Assembly (NCBI RefSeq): GCF_003096555.1 | Contig: NZ_QEKM01000001.1 | Span: forward strand, 1,798,001-1,862,000 | DNA from: Simplicispira sp. 125 | GTDB lineage: Bacteria; Pseudomonadota; Gammaproteobacteria; Burkholderiales; Burkholderiaceae_C | DNA: 64,000 bases | Direction: 5' to 3' | Shown: positions 59,347-64,000 of the stretch, in pieces | How positions within the stretch are numbered: position 1 is the first letter of the stretch | Layout of the letters: every line of letters starts with the position of its first letter | The notes under the pieces: generated by a model | The model's input: only the letters and a program-made list of their open reading frames with translations | The model's database searches: none | Told to the model about the DNA's origin: nothing | Position numbers and translations under genes: made by a program

Positions 59347-60624
59347 ATGATCAGCCTCGCTCCCTTCACTTTTTTCGCCAGCCTTGAACCCCAGATGCAG
59401 GCCGCCCTGGGCCTTGCCCTGTTGCTGTTGGCGGCTGTCGCGGCGCGGTTGCTGGCGCTCTGGATCATTGCGCCCAGCCTGCAGCGCCTGCGCTTGCACG
59501 CGGGGGCATGGCCGATGGAAATATTGCTGCACGAAGGCGTCCTCCATCGCCTGGCACGGCTGCTGCCCTGGCTCGTGGTGAGCGCTGGAGTGGTGTATGT
59601 GCCGCACCTGAACGCCAGATTTGCGACCGTACTGAGCAACATCGCGCTGGCGTTCATCGCCATCCAGATCGTGGCCGCGCTGATGGCCATGCTCGATGCC
59701 CTGCTGTCGCTACAAGAGAAATACAGCCGCGAAAAAGGCGACCAGGCTTCAGCGCACAAGGTGCGCTCGATCAAGAGCTATGTGCAGTTGGGCAAACTCA
59801 TGCTGATTCTGGCCGGCGCCATTGTTTCTGTGGCCCTGCTGCTGGACCGCTCTCCCCTGATCGTGCTCTCGGGCCTGGGCGCCATGTCTGCCGTGCTGAT
59901 GCTGGTGTTCAAGGACACCATCCTCTCGTTCACTGCGGGCGTGCAACTGTCGTCCAACGACATGCTGCGCATCGGCGACTGGATCGAGATGCCGCAGGTG
60001 GGCGCCGACGGCGACGTGATCGACATTGCGCTGCACACCGTGAAGGTGCAGAACTGGGACAAAACCATCACCACCATCCCCACCTGGCGGCTGATGAGCG
60101 AGAGCTACCGCAACTGGCGCGGCATGAGCGAATCGGGGGGGCGGCGCATCAAGCGCACCCTGCGGATCGACGTGAACTCGGTGCGCTTTCTCGATGCCGA
60201 GCAGATGGCCTACTTCTCCAACTTTGCGCTGCTGCAGGACTACATGCAGGCCAAGCGCACTGCTGTCGAGCAAACCAACGCTGCCGCGCGTGCAGCGCTG
60301 GGCGAGCGCGTCGAGCTAACGGCCAACCAACGCCATCTGACCAACATCGGCACCTTTCGCGCTTACGTACTCGCCTACCTGCAGGCCCATCCCGACATCC
60401 ACCAGGACATGACGCTGATGGTGCGCACCCTGGAGCCCACCGCCGAGGGCGTGCCACTGGAGGTGTACTGCTTCACCGCCACCACCAAGTGGGCGGTGTA
60501 CGAAGGTATCCAGGGCGACATCTTTGACCACCTGCTGGCGGTGCTGCCGGAGTTTGGCCTGCGCCTGTACCAGCACCCCAGCGGCCACGACTTCCGTGCC
60601 AGCCTACCGCAAGGGAATCGATAA
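59347..60624 (+). CDS. MscS-family mechanosensitive channel
   Basis: A 425-residue protein with four or five membrane helices in the first 180 residues. The pore helix and beta domain (SGLGAMSAVLMLVFKDTILSF near 176-196, MLRIGDWIEMPQVGADGDVIDI near 208-229) and a long cytoplasmic domain follow. It resembles the YbdG/MscM-type subgroup, which has a longer C-terminal part than MscS. It is divergent from the YghU-like gene; the 275-base gap between them contains a short GC-rich palindrome but no recognised promoter. Confidence 0.9.
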   Translation: MISLAPFTFFASLEPQMQAALGLALLLLAAVAARLLALWIIAPSLQRLRLHAGAWPMEILLHEGVLHRLARLLPWLVVSAGVVYVPHLNARFATVLSNIALAFIAIQIVAALMAMLDALLSLQEKYSREKGDQASAHKVRSIKSYVQLGKLMLILAGAIVSVALLLDRSPLIVLSGLGAMSAVLMLVFKDTILSFTAGVQLSSNDMLRIGDWIEMPQVGADGDVIDIALHTVKVQNWDKTITTIPTWRLMSESYRNWRGMSESGGRRIKRTLRIDVNSVRFLDAEQMAYFSNFALLQDYMQAKRTAVEQTNAAARAALGERVELTANQRHLTNIGTFRAYVLAYLQAHPDIHQDMTLMVRTLEPTAEGVPLEVYCFTATTKWAVYEGIQGDIFDHLLAVLPEFGLRLYQHPSGHDFRASLPQGNR

Positions 60625-60627
60625 AAT

Positions 60628-60684
60628 ACTCAAAATAAATAGCTGCTAACGCTTATGCAGTAAGCGCAAGAGCCCGATTTTACC
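60628..60684. repeat. Palindromic repeat downstream of the MscS gene
   Basis: AAATAGCTGCTAACGCTTA, a short loop, then AGTAAGCGCAAGAGCCC and a T-rich end. It starts four bases after the MscS-type gene stops. Confidence 0.88.
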
Positions 60685-60995
60685 TGGTATTTCTGCGCAA
60701 ACCGCTGTCGCAACAGCCCTGCAGCGCGGACCGAAAAATGGTGGTAAGCGAACGCGACGATCGCCGCCACGAAGCCCGATGCGGCTCCAACACCCCATGC
60801 CCAGCGCGGCCCCAATCGGTGAGAACAGATTCATGGAAGAGGACGGTATCCGGATTCACTGTCTTACAGAGCCCGCGTGGTTGGAAAAAAACTGCGCCCT
60901 GCGCTGTCTGGGTGGGTCGCGTCGGCACGAACGATCAGATTCTGTTCTTTTTTTCACCGTCCACGACAGCGCCACTGCAACGGCGCTGCCGCCGA
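60685..60995. other. Intergenic region, no gene recognised
   Basis: About 310 bases between the repeat and the ABC transporter stop. Minus-strand frames here lack an ATG with a ribosome site, and one of them ends in repeat sequence. A hairpin (CAGCGCC with GGCGCTG) lies near 60970-60992 just after the ABC gene but has no T-run. Confidence 0.5.
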
Positions 60996-62801
60996 CTACA
61001 GCAGCAGGATTGGGTCGTCATTGGGCCCTTCCGGCGCTGGCGGCTCAGGAGCCCACGGCGCCGGGCGCTCGCCAATCTGCTGGCGCCACATGGCGTAGTA
61101 CAGGCCACGCTGCTCCAGCAGTGCGGTGTGGCTGCCCGACTCCACGATGCGGCCTTTTTCCAGCACAAAAATGGTCTGCGCATGCAGGATGGTCGAGAGC
61201 CGGTGCGCAATGAGAATGGTGATGCGCGTGCTCTCGGTGGACAGGCGCCGCACGGTGTCGGTGATCTGCTCCTCCGTCAACGAATCCAGCGCCGACGTGG
61301 CCTCGTCAAAGATCAGCAACGGCGGTTGGCGCAACAGCGCGCGGGCAATCGACAGCCGCTGCTTTTCGCCGCCCGACAGGCGCACGCCCATCTCGCCAAT
61401 CGGCGTGTCCAGTCCCTCGGGCGCTTTGGCCAGCAGGTGGGCGCAAGCCGCCTGCTGCATGGCGGCGACGATTTCAGCGTCGCTGGCGTCGGCTTTCACC
61501 ACCTGCATGTTCTCGCGCAGGGTGCCGGCAAAAAGGTGCGTCTCCTGCGTCACAAAACCGATCTGGCGGCGCACCTCGTTGTAGCGCAGTTGGGCGGTGG
61601 AAGTGCCGTTGTAGAAAATGGCGCCACTGCCCGGCGTATACAACCCCACCAGCAGTTTGACCAGCGTGGATTTGCCCGAGCCCGACGGCCCGACAAAGGC
61701 CACCGTATCACCCAGCTCTGCGCTAAAACTCACCCCATCGAGCGCATTGTCCGGAGCGCCCTGGTGCTTGAAGACCACGTTGCTGAAACGCACCTGGCGC
61801 ACCGGCCCAATGTGCACCGAGTCCTTGGGGCGGCGCTCCACCGGTTTTTTCATCAGCGCTTCAAAGTTGAGCAGCGACGCCTCGGCCTCGCGCCAGGCCA
61901 AAATGATGTTGCCCAGCTCTTGCAGCGGCGCAAAGATGGCGACCGAGATGAACTGCATGGCGATCAGCTCGCCGGTGCTCAGCACGTCCTTGAAAATCAG
62001 CCACAGCAGTGCGAACAGGATGGCGAGCTTGAGCAGGCTCAGCGTAGTGCCTTGCAAAAAGGACAGCAGGCGGATGCGTTTGACCTTCTGCATCTCCAGC
62101 GCAAAAATCTTCTGCGTTTGCGCCTGCAGCCGCCGAATCTCCGGAAACGTCAGCCCCAGGCTTTTGATCAGCTCGATGTTGCGCAGCGACTCGGTGATGA
62201 AGCCCGAGCTGCGGTTGGTCTCACGCACGATGGAGCGCTGCTGACTCTTGATTTCGCGGCTGAGCAAGCCCGTGAGCCCGCCCAGCACCAGCACGCCGAT
62301 CAAAAACACCGGCACCAGCGCCCAGTGCCGCGTCACCGCATACCAGATCAGAAAGCTCACGCCCACGAAAGCGGCGAACACGGTGTTGATGAAGGCGTTG
62401 ATGAAACGCTCGCTGTCTTGCCGCACCTTTTGCAGCAGCGAAAGCGTTTCACCGCTGCGCATTTCGGCAAATTCCTGGAACTTCAGGCGCAGCACCTGGC
62501 GCAGCCCGTCGTTGAAGATCTGCGTGCCCAGCTTTTGCACCACCAGGCGCGTGACGTATTCCTGCAGCGTCTTGGCCAGTCGCGAGAGCACCGCCACCCC
62601 CACCGCCAGACCCAGCAGGCGCAGCACGCCCGAGATCAGTTCGTCGTCGCTTTTGCCTGCCGGGTGCACGGCATAGCCGTCAATGATCTTGCCAAAAATG
62701 ATCGGGTCCACCAGCGCCAGCACCTGGCTGACGGCCGCCAGCAGCAGCGCCAGCAACGCCAGCTTGCCGTGGGGGCGCAGGTAGGTCCAGAGGATGTGCA
62801 T
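60996..62801 (-). CDS. ABC transporter, fused permease and ATPase (MsbA-like exporter)
   Basis: A 601-residue half-transporter starting MHILWTYLRPHGKLALLALL. Six membrane helices fill the first 310 residues. The ATPase domain has Walker A GPSGSGKSTLVKLLVGL near 370, the signature LSGGEKQRLSIARALL near 475, Walker B LLIFDEATSALD near 497 and the switch histidine in LIAHRLST near 530. Homodimers of this type export lipids or drugs; the substrate is not predictable. The frame extends 59 codons upstream without support. Confidence 0.93.
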   Translation of the reverse strand: MHILWTYLRPHGKLALLALLLAAVSQVLALVDPIIFGKIIDGYAVHPAGKSDDELISGVLRLLGLAVGVAVLSRLAKTLQEYVTRLVVQKLGTQIFNDGLRQVLRLKFQEFAEMRSGETLSLLQKVRQDSERFINAFINTVFAAFVGVSFLIWYAVTRHWALVPVFLIGVLVLGGLTGLLSREIKSQQRSIVRETNRSSGFITESLRNIELIKSLGLTFPEIRRLQAQTQKIFALEMQKVKRIRLLSFLQGTTLSLLKLAILFALLWLIFKDVLSTGELIAMQFISVAIFAPLQELGNIILAWREAEASLLNFEALMKKPVERRPKDSVHIGPVRQVRFSNVVFKHQGAPDNALDGVSFSAELGDTVAFVGPSGSGKSTLVKLLVGLYTPGSGAIFYNGTSTAQLRYNEVRRQIGFVTQETHLFAGTLRENMQVVKADASDAEIVAAMQQAACAHLLAKAPEGLDTPIGEMGVRLSGGEKQRLSIARALLRQPPLLIFDEATSALDSLTEEQITDTVRRLSTESTRITILIAHRLSTILHAQTIFVLEKGRIVESGSHTALLEQRGLYYAMWRQQIGERPAPWAPEPPAPEGPNDDPILLL

Positions 62802-62974
62802 GTGGGTCGTCTCCTGCGGGGTGGATGGCCGTGCAAGGCGGCGCGCGCCGTTCGCCTGGGGCAATGCCCTGTGCATTGTGGCGAAGTCCACGCGGTGCAG
62901 GCGAGAGAAATAGATAAAAGGTAACGGCCGGGGGCCGCCTGTATCCAACGCGCCCGGCTGGCCGCCCCCCCCCC

Positions 62975-64000
62975 TCACATCGACGGATCAATCAGCACCT
63001 TGGCGCCCGTGTTGCGCGGGCCATAGAAGGCGATGGCGTCAGCGCTCAATGCGCCGGCCAGCGATACGGTGCGTGCGTAGTGGCTGGCAAACGTGGTCTT
63101 CAGTTCGGCGACCACACGGTCGCGCAGCGCCTGTGACGCTGCGCCCCCGATTTTTTCCAGGAAAGGAAACAGCAACCAGCCACCCACACCCCAGGCCATG
63201 CCGAAGGTGCGCTGGATTTCTGTGGGGCGGGTGTCCAGGTGGCCATACAGATAGACCTGCTTGTGCACTGCCGAGCCATAACGGCTGTATTCCTTGGCGG
63301 TGCGATTGATGGCGCTTTCCATGCATTGCAGGATCTGCCCGGCCAGCGTACCGCCGCCTGTGGCGTCGAACGCCATCGTGGCGCCGGTGGCCGCCAGCGC
63401 GTCGGTCAGATCGGCCATGAACCCCGGCGCACTGCTGTCGCACACATATGGGGCGCCGATCTCGCGCAGCACCGCCGCCTGCTCGGGCTTGCGAACGATG
63501 TTGACCAGACCAATCCCATCTTTCTGGCAGACTTTGTTGAGCATTTGGCCGAGGTTGCTGGCCGCAGCGGTGTGCACCAGCGCCGTATGACCTTCTCGCT
63601 TCATCGTCTCGACCATGCCCAGGGCGGTCAGCGGGTTGACAAAGCACGATGCCCCTTGCGCTGCCGTGGTGCCCGCCGGCAACGGCAGGCACTGTGCGGC
63701 AGGCATGGCCCGGTACTGCGCATACATGGCGCCGCCAATGACGGCCACCGTGCGGCCAAGAAGCGCCTGGGCGGCCGCAGAGGCACCGGCAGCCACCACC
63801 AGGCCAGCGCCCTCATTGCCTACCGGCATGCTGTGGCCCAGGCGCGCGGCCAGGCCAGGCATGGCGCGTTCGGGGATACGGGCGGTGACCACCGGCCGCT
63901 GGGCACTACCGGCAACCTGCACGGTGGAGAGATCGGCGGGCCCGAAAAGCAGGCCAATGTCTGACGGGTTGATCGGTGTCGCCTGCATCTGGATCAACAC
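62975..64000 (-). CDS. Quinone oxidoreductase-like MDR protein, 5'-truncated
   Basis: The 341 visible residues run to the window edge, so the start is missing. The medium-chain dehydrogenase pattern is seen in ATPINPSDIGLLFG near the visible start, GNEGAGLVVAAG near 62, and ASCFVNPLTALGMVETM near 117. The cofactor-domain HTAAASNLGQMLNKV replaces the usual GxGxxG near 142. The absence of zinc-ligand cysteines fits the zinc-free quinone-oxidoreductase branch. The next gene downstream is the ABC exporter, after about 170 bases. Confidence 0.85.
   Translation of the reverse strand: MLIQMQATPINPSDIGLLFGPADLSTVQVAGSAQRPVVTARIPERAMPGLAARLGHSMPVGNEGAGLVVAAGASAAAQALLGRTVAVIGGAMYAQYRAMPAAQCLPLPAGTTAAQGASCFVNPLTALGMVETMKREGHTALVHTAAASNLGQMLNKVCQKDGIGLVNIVRKPEQAAVLREIGAPYVCDSSAPGFMADLTDALAATGATMAFDATGGGTLAGQILQCMESAINRTAKEYSRYGSAVHKQVYLYGHLDTRPTEIQRTFGMAWGVGGWLLFPFLEKIGGAASQALRDRVVAELKTTFASHYARTVSLAGALSADAIAFYGPRNTGAKVLIDPSM

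Noticed and set aside
60630-60815. Minus-strand 61-codon frame with a hydrophobic start
   Set aside because: It begins with TTG, has no ribosome site, and its end is repeat sequence; not enough to support a gene.
60738-62924. 728-codon plus-strand open frame opposite the ABC transporter
   Set aside because: It is the antisense shadow of a clear ABC transporter. Its composition (Gln, Arg, His, Ala rich) is typical of GC-rich antisense frames and it has no recognisable domain.

Overview
The window is GC-rich, gene-dense bacterial chromosome. Gene order and protein sequences point to a betaproteobacterium of the Comamonadaceae (Acidovorax-like): asd-fimV-truA-trpFBA-accD on one strand, and a yceD-rpmF-plsX-fab-rpoE-rseAB-mucD-lepAB-rnc-era-recO-pdxJ-acpS-nagZ run on the other. 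I saw no tRNA, rRNA, CRISPR array, prophage or insertion sequence. The first and last genes are cut by the window edges.

Layout. 1-5.6 kb: the end of a beta-CASP nuclease, a LysR regulator, and leuC / entericidin-type lipoprotein / leuD / leuB, closed by a terminator. 5.7-6.5 kb: a diiron MBL-fold protein on the minus strand. 6.7-15.6 kb: asd behind a Thr/Lys/Ile-rich leader peptide with attenuator-like hairpins, then fimV, truA, trpF, trpB, trpA and accD. 15.6-16.9 kb: yggT-type and LON-domain genes. 16.9-30.6 kb: a surface-polysaccharide locus with a WbpM/CapD-type dehydratase, wbpA-wbpB-wbpD-wbpE for a diacetamido uronic acid nucleotide sugar, a Wzx-like flippase, two GT4 glycosyltransferases, three methyltransferases, a DegT aminotransferase and a PglC-type phosphoglycosyl transferase. 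30.7-32.9 kb: lysS and a short MscS-like gene. 32.9-52.5 kb: about twenty minus-strand genes in nearly unbroken order, covering fatty-acid synthesis, sigma-E envelope stress, and the protein-export, RNA-processing and GTPase module. 52.5-64 kb: maf, an RsmI-like methyltransferase, a ZIP transporter, a dienelactone hydrolase, redox and GST genes, an MscS channel, an ABC exporter and a partial quinone oxidoreductase-like gene.

Two things stand out. First, a ~45-55 bp palindromic repeat occurs between genes throughout the window. The same element also lies inside coding sequence: it encodes an 18-codon stretch in Era and another in FabD, in the same orientation and reading frame. It probably encodes part of TrpF, supplies the C-terminal tail and stop codon of AcpS, the stop codon of FabH, and the start codon of the ZIP transporter. 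This resembles the coding palindromic elements known from Rickettsia. Second, the region before asd has the layout of a ribosome-mediated attenuator: a leader peptide ending in five Thr, two Lys and one Ile codons, a strong hairpin just after its stop codon, a competing hairpin and a T-run. I know of no description of such a control element for asd in this group. A strong terminator with a possible promoter just upstream of lepA may mark a small RNA or a leader.

All calls come from reading the sequence. Family assignments rest on recognised motifs and gene order, not on database searches.
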